Assembly: GCA_045863055.1 (NCBI GenBank)
Contig: BTUW01000004.1
Coordinates: 124,001-188,000 of the forward strand
Direction of reading: 5' to 3'
DNA length: 64,000 nt
From: UTCHB3 sp008363265
GTDB taxonomy: Bacteria; Bacteroidota; Ignavibacteria; Ignavibacteriales; Ignavibacteriaceae
The stretch's first letter is position 1; the number at the start of each line of letters is the position of its first letter. The position numbers and the translations under genes are program-made. Positions 44,976 to 53,116 of the stretch are shown piece after piece. The notes beneath the pieces are model-generated. The model was not told where the DNA came from, did not search any database, and was given only the letters and a program-made list of their open reading frames with translations.

Positions 44976-45969
44976 TAAAACCCTGATCGCTGTTTTCTTT
45001 TTTGCCGCAGCGCTGGTATTCGCAGGATGCGAGAACAAGATCGCAACCGGTGAAGCCGATGAACCGACAATGGGAAAGAAGAAAATTGCGGTTGATGAAA
45101 CATTCAAACCGGTATTCGAAGAACTTGAAAAACAGTTCGAAAGCCTCTATCCCAACGCGGAACTTACAATTATCTACGCGCCCGAGTCACAGGTTGTTGA
45201 TCTCCTTCTAAAGGATTCCGTGCCGATTATTTTTATTGCCCGCGACCTTTCAGACGCTGAAAAATCGGTGATGGAAAAGAAGGGGATAGCGCAGAGAACC
45301 ACACCTGTTGCGTATGATGGTGTGGCGATGCTGGTGAACAGAAACAATAAGATGAACACAATGCCTCTTGCCGGGCTTGAGAGGGTATTCACCGGAAAGG
45401 CACTTACATTCGACGCGCTTCAGGATGACCTTCCGAACCAGGAGTTCTCTCTCGTCTTCGAGAATTCGCTGGCCGGAACGGTGAACTTTTTTGCAGCGAG
45501 ATACGGTGAAGGCTTCAAGGCGGCAAAAAATGTGTTCGACGCCAAATCACCAAAGGAACTGATCGAGTATGTCGCTACGAATACTGATGCTATCGGGTTC
45601 CTTTCATCGATCTACGTTTACGATGATGCTGATACCAGCAACACAACTTTTATTAAAGACGTGAAAGTTCTCGATCTCGAAGTGCCGGATTCATTGAACT
45701 CATCCGAGAAAGCTGTCGGCCCTTATCAGTATTACGTGGCCTACAGGTACGATCCCGCGGAGAGCGCGAAGAAAGAGCCGCCGCTCTACCAGCTGGTCAG
45801 ATCGGTTACCTCAATAAATTATGAAGGAAGAGCAGGTCTCGGTCAGGGCTTCACTGCTTATGTGGCAGGCGAACTGGGGCAGAGAACCGTTCTAAGGTCA
45901 GGGCTTGTGCCTGCCAGGATGCCGTTAAGAATAGTACAAATTAGAAACGAAAATATTCAAATCAAGTAA
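44965..45969 (+). CDS. PstS-like phosphate-binding lipoprotein
   Basis: 334 residues with a lipoprotein signal (ALVFAGCENK; cysteine near residue 21). The mature part follows the PstS fold: KKIAVDETFKPVFEEL, VPIIFIARDLSDAEKS, PVAYDGVAMLVNRNN and AIGFLSSIYVY. No pst permease genes are nearby. In many Bacteroidota such a protein and a TPR protein lie directly after exbB-exbD-exbD-tonB; here that block is 5.9 kb away, separated by tRNA-Arg and minus-strand genes. Overlap with the preceding small gene and 13 bp to the TPR gene indicate one operon. A role in energy-coupled or cell-surface transport is therefore an alternative to phosphate uptake. Confidence 0.82.
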   Translation: MKNNKTLIAVFFFAAALVFAGCENKIATGEADEPTMGKKKIAVDETFKPVFEELEKQFESLYPNAELTIIYAPESQVVDLLLKDSVPIIFIARDLSDAEKSVMEKKGIAQRTTPVAYDGVAMLVNRNNKMNTMPLAGLERVFTGKALTFDALQDDLPNQEFSLVFENSLAGTVNFFAARYGEGFKAAKNVFDAKSPKELIEYVATNTDAIGFLSSIYVYDDADTSNTTFIKDVKVLDLEVPDSLNSSEKAVGPYQYYVAYRYDPAESAKKEPPLYQLVRSVTSINYEGRAGLGQGFTAYVAGELGQRTVLRSGLVPARMPLRIVQIRNENIQIK

Positions 45970-45982
45970 AGCCGGAAGATAT

Positions 45983-47638
45983 ATGAAAAAGAAAATCTTG
46001 CTTTCCCTCTTTGTAGTTGTTGGTGCTTTCATTTTTATCGCCGACAGTATCAATGCCCAGAGTCTGAAAGAAGCTAACAGACTTTTAGAGAACGAAAGTT
46101 ACACGAACGCGCTGATCATGTACAATGACCTTGTGAAAGAAGAACCAGGCAATATGCAGTATGGTTACTTCCTGGCACACGCTTATCTGCACATCGATAA
46201 GAAAGACAGCGCAAAAATGGTGCTCGACAAATATACGGCCACCCATGCTTCTGATCATTACTATCTCCTCGGAAATGCAGCCCTCAACTTCAGGGACGAA
46301 AAAGATCAGCTTGCGCTTGACCTGCTCACACAGGCTCTGAACAAAGTCGCAACCGAGAAGAAAGGCGCGATCGTTTACGATACCCAGTTCCTGATCGACA
46401 TGGCTGACGCCGTCTACACCGGAGGTGGAGACAAAGCCGTATGTGAACTCGCGGTCGACGCAATCCTGAAGAATCTCTCTAAAGACGCGAAGAATTATGA
46501 CCTCCTGATCGCCGCGGGCAAGATTTATTATACAGTACCTGACGGTACAAATGCCCTTAAATTCTACAAGGCCGCGCTCGATATCCAGAACAACCGTCCT
46601 GCCGCATATGTTGGTTACGGACAGGTTTACAGGCTGATCAAGCAGTACGGTTCTGCGGAAGAGATGTTCGCGAAAGCCCTTGAACTCGATCCTGACTATG
46701 CCCCGGCGTACCGCGAGATCGCTGAAATGAACAATGAGATCGAAGACTATCCGAAAGCGATCCAGTTCTACAAGGACTATCTCACCAGATCAGAGAAAAC
46801 CCTTGCCAATCTTCGCCGTTTCGCCATTATCCAGTACAACGGTAAAGATTACAACGGTACTATCGCCACCATAAACGAGTTCCTCTCGGTCGATCCGAAA
46901 AATGCCACGATGCTCCAGCTCCAGGCTTACTCCTATAACCTGATTGGCGACTCAGTGAATACCATCGCGGTTTTCGATAAATACTTCGCTGTTGTTGAGC
47001 CGGCCAAAGCCAAATCGTACGACTTCGAGCTCTACGGAAACAATCAGAAGAAGTTCGGTCAGGATTCGGTCGCAGTGATCGCATACCAGAAAGCCGTTGA
47101 ACTCGACTCAACCAAGTCCGGTCTTCTCGCCGACGTGGCAGCCTACTTCTTTAAGAAAAAAGACTGGGATAACGCCACCGCGACATATAAAAAGAAAGAA
47201 AAACTGGAGAATGGACTCTCGCAGGCAGAGTATTACTCTCTTGGTCGCGCTTATTATTTCGGAAAAAAATATGAAGAAGGTGTCGTTGCTTTCGACAGCC
47301 TGATAAGTCAGAAGCCCGATTTTGCTCTCGCATATTACTGGAAAGGTAACTGCCAGTCTCAGATCGAAGTGCTTGACAGTACGAAACTCGGACTTGCAAA
47401 ACCGGCCTTCGAGCAGTTTATTACTCTCGCATCGCCAACACCCGATAAGTTTAAGGCACAGCTTATCAACGCTTACGACTATATCGGCTACTTCTTCGCA
47501 GTAAGCGCTGAAAATCCGGAGTTCAAGGATATCTGGGCAGCCGAGGCAAGAAAAGCCTATGAAGCCATCCTCGTTATCGATCCCGAGAACAAGGGTGCCA
47601 AGGACAACCTGAAGAACATCCCTGCCCCCAAGAAGTAA
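45983..47638 (+). CDS. Exported TPR protein
   Basis: 551 residues with a signal peptide (LSLFVVVGAFIFIADSINAQ), then tandem TPR units from about residue 30 to the end: ALIMYNDLVKEEPGNMQYGY, AEEMFAKALELDPDYAPAYREIAEM, AIQFYKDYLTRSEKTLANLRR, and a last unit near AYEAILVIDPENKGAKDNL. TPRs are protein-binding scaffolds; the partner is probably the TonB/ExbD system, with which this gene is associated in related genomes. It follows the PstS-like gene by 13 bp and is followed by a strong terminator. Confidence 0.88.
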   Translation: MKKKILLSLFVVVGAFIFIADSINAQSLKEANRLLENESYTNALIMYNDLVKEEPGNMQYGYFLAHAYLHIDKKDSAKMVLDKYTATHASDHYYLLGNAALNFRDEKDQLALDLLTQALNKVATEKKGAIVYDTQFLIDMADAVYTGGGDKAVCELAVDAILKNLSKDAKNYDLLIAAGKIYYTVPDGTNALKFYKAALDIQNNRPAAYVGYGQVYRLIKQYGSAEEMFAKALELDPDYAPAYREIAEMNNEIEDYPKAIQFYKDYLTRSEKTLANLRRFAIIQYNGKDYNGTIATINEFLSVDPKNATMLQLQAYSYNLIGDSVNTIAVFDKYFAVVEPAKAKSYDFELYGNNQKKFGQDSVAVIAYQKAVELDSTKSGLLADVAAYFFKKKDWDNATATYKKKEKLENGLSQAEYYSLGRAYYFGKKYEEGVVAFDSLISQKPDFALAYYWKGNCQSQIEVLDSTKLGLAKPAFEQFITLASPTPDKFKAQLINAYDYIGYFFAVSAENPEFKDIWAAEARKAYEAILVIDPENKGAKDNLKNIPAPKK

Positions 47639-47657
47639 ATTCTGATAGTTTACAAAC

Positions 47658-47690
47658 AAAAAAGGCTGTCCGCGCGGACAGCCTTTTTTT
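47658..47690. terminator. Terminator between convergent genes
   Basis: Perfect palindrome AAAAAAGGCTGTCC/GGACAGCCTTTTTT around CGCG, ending the PstS-TPR operon and facing the hybrid kinase from the other side. Confidence 0.95.
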
Positions 47691-47721
47691 ATTCCTTTTA
47701 TTCTTCTATTCATCCCGTCGA

Positions 47722-50700
47722 TCACCACTCCGAGAGCAGCCCCCGGCATAACTCGATCGCCTCGTCGAAATCGTAAGACTTTACGCACTTGGTGATAGCG
47801 TCGAGTGAGGCACGGATCCGTCCCGCTCCCGGCAGTTGATTTATCTCACCGATCTTGGAACTTGCACTGATATCATTCTCTTCGAGCAGCGCGATAAGTT
47901 CACTCATCAGAACCGAAACCCTCTCCATGTCAAGCTCTGAAGTGATATCCTCTTCCACAAACGATTCTGCCGACTTCTTCCATTCACCGATCTCGCCAAG
48001 GACCTCATGCAGTCTTGCGTCAAATTCGGATATGACTTCCTCGAACTCAACGGGACCATCCGTGTTCAGCAGAGCCTCCAGTTTCGCGGCGATCAGGTTG
48101 AGTTCAGTTGCCCCGAGTGTGCCCGAAACTCCTTTCACAGTATGGGCGAGGCGAACCGAAAGCTCCTTCTCACCGTTCTGAATTGCCGCCCTTATCTGCT
48201 CAACCAGATTGATGTTGTTTTCGAAGAACTTTCGCAACAGGTCACAGTACAGCTTTTGGTTACCCCCGACCCGCATCAGTCCCGCTTTTGTATCTATCAC
48301 ACGGAACTGCGGAACCTCCACCTCAACGGCAACAATTTTTTCTTGTTTGGGAGGAGCTACAGCTGCCCTTTCTCCCGGTTTTATCCAGGTGACAAGAGAA
48401 CCGAACAGCTCGTCAGGATCGATCGGCTTCGAGACATAATCCATCATACCCACCTGAATACACTTCTCCTTTATACCCATCATCGCATCTGCTGTCATTG
48501 CCACAATCGGGAGGTCTTTGTACCGGGCGTCCTTCCTTATCTCAAGGGTCGCGGTGTATCCGTCCATCACAGGCATCTGCAGGTCCATGTACACAATATC
48601 ATACTTGGACGGACTGCCGGAAGCGAGAACCTTGTCCAGGGCCTCCTGTCCGTTGTTCGCTACCTCAACAACAAATCCCGCGCCTTCAAGCAACTCTGTG
48701 GCCACCTGCTGATTTATCTCGTTATCCTCGGTAAGCAACACAACCGCACCACGAATCTTTTCCAGCTCCGTGGCATGTTTGTTCCCCTTGTCACCACGGT
48801 CCCGCTTTATCCGGACTTCTTTACCCGACACATTCATGATCGTGTCGAAGAGCCCGGAATAGGTTACAGGCTTCGTCAGAAAAGCCATAATACCCGTCGC
48901 CTTGGCCTTTTCCTTGACCACCTCCATCCCTGATCCTGTGACCATTATTATCACAGGGGGATTTGGTGCCGCAATTCGAAGTATCTCCTCAGATGCCTGA
49001 ATTCCATCCATCCCGGGCATCTGCCAGTCCATGAAAACCATGGCGAATGGAGCGTGCGGGATGCTCTCTCTCACCGCGTCGACAGCTGCCTGGCCTGAAG
49101 AAACCTCAGTCACATTGAAGGAGAATGACTCAAGGGCTTCTTTAATTATGCTCCTCGCGGTCTCGTTATCATCAACCACAAGAACCCTGGTGGCGTGAGT
49201 GTCAATCGCCTGCCGGTATTCATCCCTCTTCTGCTCCTCTTGAATCTCAAGTACAGTATTGAAGAAGAAGGTACTACCCTTGCCGGCTTCACTCTCCAGC
49301 CACACTTCACCTCCCATAAGTTTGGCAAGCGACTTCGAGATCGCAAGGCCAAGACCCGTTCCCCCATACTTCCGGGTGGTTGAACTGTCTGCCTGGCTGA
49401 ACGACTGGAACATCCTGGCCTGCTGTTCAGGTGTAAGGCCTATTCCTGTGTCCTTCACTGAGAACCGCACCACGGCCTGATTTTCCCTTATCTCCTCAAG
49501 CTCCGCGCTCACAACTATTTCACCCTCCGAGGTGAATTTAACGGCGTTGCTGCAGAAGTTGGTTATTATCTGACCTATCCTGAGAGGATCACCCACAAGA
49601 TTCAGTGGTACTTCGTTCGATATGCGGATGCTGAACTCGAGACCCTTCTCCTGAGCCTTTTCCGAGATCAGATTCGCCACATTTTCCATTACTGTTTCAA
49701 GATCAAATTCCACCCGCTCAATGTTCAGCTTGCCCGCTTCTATCTTCGAGAAATCAAGAATATCATTTATTATCCCAAGCAAAGCCTGAGCGGATCTTTC
49801 AATCTTTATCAGGTAATCCAGCTGTTTGCTGTCAAGATCCGTTCTAAGGGCCAGACCTGATAGGCCTATGATGGCGTTCATTGGTGTGCGGATCTCATGG
49901 CTCATCGTGGCGAGGAACTGACTTTTGGCTATAGTTGCGGCCTCGGCCTGTTCCTTCGCCTCTGCCAGTTCTGCCTCGAACCGCTTCATATCCGTGATAT
50001 CGAACCGGATCGAAAGGTAGTCTGATGGTTCTCCTTTTTCGTTAAGAATTGGCGCGATCACTGAATCCACCCAGTAAAATGAGCCGTCCTTGGCTTTGTT
50101 TCGCAACTGCCCGCGCCAGACATTACCCGATTTTATGGTATCCCACATCTCCTTGAAATACTCTTTGGGATGGAGACCTGAGTTGATGATGCGGTGGTTT
50201 TTCCCTAATATCTCTTCTCTTGTATATTGTGAAATTCTGCAAAACTCATCATTCGCGTAAGTGATTATTCCTCTGGAATCTGTAAGGGAAACTATCGCTG
50301 ATTTATTTAGTGCGAGATTCTGTGATGAAAGTCTTGAATTAACAACCTGAATTTCAGCAGTTCTCTCTTTTACGACCTCTTCCAGGTGTGCTTTTTGCCT
50401 CTGAAGCCTTCTTGTGAAGTAATTTACCATCAGATAAGAAACAACAATACCCATAAACAGGTAGATGATATAGGCCCACCAGGTTGCATACCAAGGAGGG
50501 AGCATCCTGAAGGAATACTCCGCCACAGTGCTTTCAGTGCCATAGATGTTTCTGGCGACCACTTTAAATGTGTATGACCCACCTGGGAGATTGGTGAAAA
50601 CTGTCCTGTTCTCAGTGGTCCAGGCACTCCATTCTTCAGAGAAACCTTCAAGTTTGTACCTGTATTGAGTCTGTCCCGGTTCTTCGTAGAAGGGGGCTGA

Positions 50701-52893
50701 AAACTGAATATGAACCGAGTTATATTCGGCATCCATAACCGGGACGAACTCGTCGGTTTGCGCCAGGGAGACGACCCGCGATGAGTCTTCAGCCCTGGAA
50801 AAAGCGCCATGGAAAACTACTGAATCCCTACCAAAAGTAACTTTTCGGATCATCGCAGGGGATGTTTTTCCAAAATCCCTACCGGTAGAGGGATTGAACG
50901 AAATATATCCTTTTGAGGTGGTGATGCCTATGCTGCCATCGCTGTGAACAAAACCCATGTCGGTTGAAAAAGTACTCAGAAGACGGTTAAACCCGGAGAA
51001 GTCTTTATATAATTTGCCATTCCTCTTCTCGATGAAAAGGAGCGAATCGCCTGTAATGAAGTAACTTCCGTTTTTCAGTTTATGGATCTGATAAACCGGG
51101 AATTTTATAAAGTCACCGAAAACAGAGGAGCGTTTGAATCTGATCTTAGAATCGGGTTGCCCCTTGCCGGGGAATTCGGGTGTCATTACCCCTTCTATAG
51201 TTGAGACAAGTAACTCACCGTCCACAAGCTGAACATAATTTTCGTCCAGCGCAGGAAGCCCGTTTTCTCTTCCTAAATGGGTGATTTTATAGTTTTTAAT
51301 ATCCCCGTTCATAAACCTGATGAAATAAATACCTTTGTAATTTGTAGCCGCCCAGATATTTCCATCCTTGTCAACGACCACTGTAGTAATCCGGTCTCGT
51401 ATCTCAGGAAAAATAAAGGACTCCATAGCGCCCAGATCCTTGGCAGTGGTGTTCCCGTTAAGTTTGATCCACCTGAAGCTATTGCCACTTCCGAAGAATA
51501 TAATGCCCGGAAATCTTTTATTTTCGGTCAGGTTATAAATAATCTGTTCAGGTTCACCGGAGTAGAATTTTCTGGCAACGGAGTCTTCTACCGTCCAGAT
51601 CCCTCCCAATCCTGCGGCAAGAAGTAATCCTCTATAATTTAAGAAGCCCCAGCAAGATCCTTTGAAACTATTTATACTGATCAATGAATGGTTGCTCAAA
51701 TGCTCCTTCTGATCGTATTTGGGAAGAAATGAAAGCCCCTCAAGGCTGCCAAAATAGATCCTGTCTCTAAATTCGATTGAGTTATAGACGGTCCTCGAAA
51801 CATTCTGATCGGTACTATACATTCGCAGCGGATAGCCTATATCGGCCTTGATTATTCCGTCCGCTGTTGATGTCCAAAGGTTTCCCGAATTATCGAAATA
51901 TGCGAACAAAGGTTGGCCATCGGGGAAACCACGGTCTTTACTGATGATCTCAAGGAGGTCCCCTGAATTTGACAGGATCGCGATACCACCTGTTCTCGTG
52001 ATCACCGCGAACTTCGAGCCGTCTATTCTCTTTAAAAAGTAAGTTTTGTTTGTCTCAAGATATTTTTGTGCTACCGTGGAAAATGTTTCAATTTTCTTTG
52101 TGGTCTTGTTATAAATTCTCCACTTTGTTTTGTTACTGACGACCAGTAATCTGTTCCCGGGTAACGCGACACCCGACCTGAGAGCCAGTGTCGTGTCATT
52201 CAACCCGGGGATCGTCTCATATTTATCCCCTTTGAGGAGACAGATGCCTTTGGAACGGTGTACCAGGTATATCTCCCTGTCGGCTTCAAAAGAACAAAAG
52301 CCTGCAAGATCTGCTTTTATTTTTGTTAACGCGTTCTTATAAAACCTGAAAACAATCTTCGGTGAAGTAAAATAGATACCTTGCTCTGTGCAGTGAATGC
52401 TCCAGATATTCTGAAAATCCCTCTCTTTTTCGGGCAGAAGCTGTGAGATTGAAAAATATTCAAGTTCGCCGACCCGGTTTGGCTTGAGATAGCCGAACTC
52501 ATTTACGCCGCCGACATAAATGGTCCCAAGACTGTCGAGAGCCAGCGAGCGGACAACGGATCTGTTGCTGTTGAAGTATCGTTTCCATGAGATGCCGTCA
52601 AATTCAAGAATGCCGGAGTTGATCCCGAAGTAGAGAATACCTCTTTTATCCTGCAATCCGCACCAGACCTGAGGGCTTCTGAAAATCTCATTCGGGGTGT
52701 AAAATTTGATCAGAGGGGAGCCATTGCCCGCGACCCATTGGGAATGGACATTCCCTGTAAACAGCAGGAAAATTAATAAGTAAAGGCAAACTCCGGCAAA
52801 AGAGTTAAAGGTGATTTTTGAAAATTTTCGCTCCCGGTCTTCTTTAGTAATTGTAACCGGTGAGGTATCTGGAAGCTTGGTTGATTCTTGCAT
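47722..52893 (-). CDS. One-chain hybrid two-component sensor with propeller, two receivers and Hpt
   Basis: 1723 residues, minus strand. Order: signal/anchor near 30-50; about 14 Reg_prop beta-propeller repeats to about 730; a Y_Y_Y domain (RYKLEGFSEEWSAWTT, about 740-805); a membrane helix near 815; a PAS domain (GIITYANDEFCRISQYT, about 880-985); HisKA with TMSHEIRTPMNAI (His999); HATPase with GTGLGLAISKSL; a first receiver (Asp1289 in FMDWQMPGMDG), a second receiver (Asp1437 in YMDLQMPVMDG) and an Hpt domain (His1584 in RLAHTVKGVSG). The periplasmic propeller plus Y_Y_Y is the Bacteroidota polysaccharide-sensing architecture, but there is no AraC output domain, so the phosphate must go to another protein. 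A long phosphorelay in one chain. Confidence 0.92.
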   Translation of the reverse strand: MQESTKLPDTSPVTITKEDRERKFSKITFNSFAGVCLYLLIFLLFTGNVHSQWVAGNGSPLIKFYTPNEIFRSPQVWCGLQDKRGILYFGINSGILEFDGISWKRYFNSNRSVVRSLALDSLGTIYVGGVNEFGYLKPNRVGELEYFSISQLLPEKERDFQNIWSIHCTEQGIYFTSPKIVFRFYKNALTKIKADLAGFCSFEADREIYLVHRSKGICLLKGDKYETIPGLNDTTLALRSGVALPGNRLLVVSNKTKWRIYNKTTKKIETFSTVAQKYLETNKTYFLKRIDGSKFAVITRTGGIAILSNSGDLLEIISKDRGFPDGQPLFAYFDNSGNLWTSTADGIIKADIGYPLRMYSTDQNVSRTVYNSIEFRDRIYFGSLEGLSFLPKYDQKEHLSNHSLISINSFKGSCWGFLNYRGLLLAAGLGGIWTVEDSVARKFYSGEPEQIIYNLTENKRFPGIIFFGSGNSFRWIKLNGNTTAKDLGAMESFIFPEIRDRITTVVVDKDGNIWAATNYKGIYFIRFMNGDIKNYKITHLGRENGLPALDENYVQLVDGELLVSTIEGVMTPEFPGKGQPDSKIRFKRSSVFGDFIKFPVYQIHKLKNGSYFITGDSLLFIEKRNGKLYKDFSGFNRLLSTFSTDMGFVHSDGSIGITTSKGYISFNPSTGRDFGKTSPAMIRKVTFGRDSVVFHGAFSRAEDSSRVVSLAQTDEFVPVMDAEYNSVHIQFSAPFYEEPGQTQYRYKLEGFSEEWSAWTTENRTVFTNLPGGSYTFKVVARNIYGTESTVAEYSFRMLPPWYATWWAYIIYLFMGIVVSYLMVNYFTRRLQRQKAHLEEVVKERTAEIQVVNSRLSSQNLALNKSAIVSLTDSRGIITYANDEFCRISQYTREEILGKNHRIINSGLHPKEYFKEMWDTIKSGNVWRGQLRNKAKDGSFYWVDSVIAPILNEKGEPSDYLSIRFDITDMKRFEAELAEAKEQAEAATIAKSQFLATMSHEIRTPMNAIIGLSGLALRTDLDSKQLDYLIKIERSAQALLGIINDILDFSKIEAGKLNIERVEFDLETVMENVANLISEKAQEKGLEFSIRISNEVPLNLVGDPLRIGQIITNFCSNAVKFTSEGEIVVSAELEEIRENQAVVRFSVKDTGIGLTPEQQARMFQSFSQADSSTTRKYGGTGLGLAISKSLAKLMGGEVWLESEAGKGSTFFFNTVLEIQEEQKRDEYRQAIDTHATRVLVVDDNETARSIIKEALESFSFNVTEVSSGQAAVDAVRESIPHAPFAMVFMDWQMPGMDGIQASEEILRIAAPNPPVIIMVTGSGMEVVKEKAKATGIMAFLTKPVTYSGLFDTIMNVSGKEVRIKRDRGDKGNKHATELEKIRGAVVLLTEDNEINQQVATELLEGAGFVVEVANNGQEALDKVLASGSPSKYDIVYMDLQMPVMDGYTATLEIRKDARYKDLPIVAMTADAMMGIKEKCIQVGMMDYVSKPIDPDELFGSLVTWIKPGERAAVAPPKQEKIVAVEVEVPQFRVIDTKAGLMRVGGNQKLYCDLLRKFFENNINLVEQIRAAIQNGEKELSVRLAHTVKGVSGTLGATELNLIAAKLEALLNTDGPVEFEEVISEFDARLHEVLGEIGEWKKSAESFVEEDITSELDMERVSVLMSELIALLEENDISASSKIGEINQLPGAGRIRASLDAITKCVKSYDFDEAIELCRGLLSEW

Positions 52894-53028
52894 AAAAAAC
52901 GGTCATCCTGCTTTCGTGGGTTTCGGCACTTCTCATATGGATGCTGTTTCAGATTGAAAAACACATCAATAAAACAGCATTACGTTCTTCAAAGATAATA
53001 AATTTAATCTTAGTTACACCCGGAGAAA

Positions 53029-53062
53029 CAAAAAAAGAGGCTGCCCCTTTCGAGACAGCCTC
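53029..53062 (-). terminator. Terminator of the S41 protease gene
   Basis: Stem GAGGCTG/CAGCCTC with a 12-base loop, next to a run of A on the left (T-run on the minus strand). It lies between the kinase start and the protease stop. Confidence 0.8.
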
Positions 53063-53080
53063 AAACTTCAAACAGCTAAT

Positions 53081-53094
53081 TCCGCCGCGGCGGA
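53081..53094. repeat. 14-bp palindrome TCCGCCGCGGCGGA
   Basis: Perfect palindrome 22 bp downstream of the S41 protease stop. Between the two lies GGTTAG three times on the minus strand. Flanked by CTAA on both sides, offset by one base on the left. Confidence 0.85.
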
Positions 53095-53116
53095 CTAACC
53101 ACTAACCTCTAACCAC

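Noticed and set aside
48007..48933. 308-codon plus-strand frame inside the hybrid kinase
   Set aside because: Lies antisense to the receivers and Hpt domain, whose motifs are intact on the minus strand.
53095..53116. GGTTAG triplets as telomere-like repeat
   Set aside because: Three imperfect copies only, beside a stop codon; too short for any end structure.
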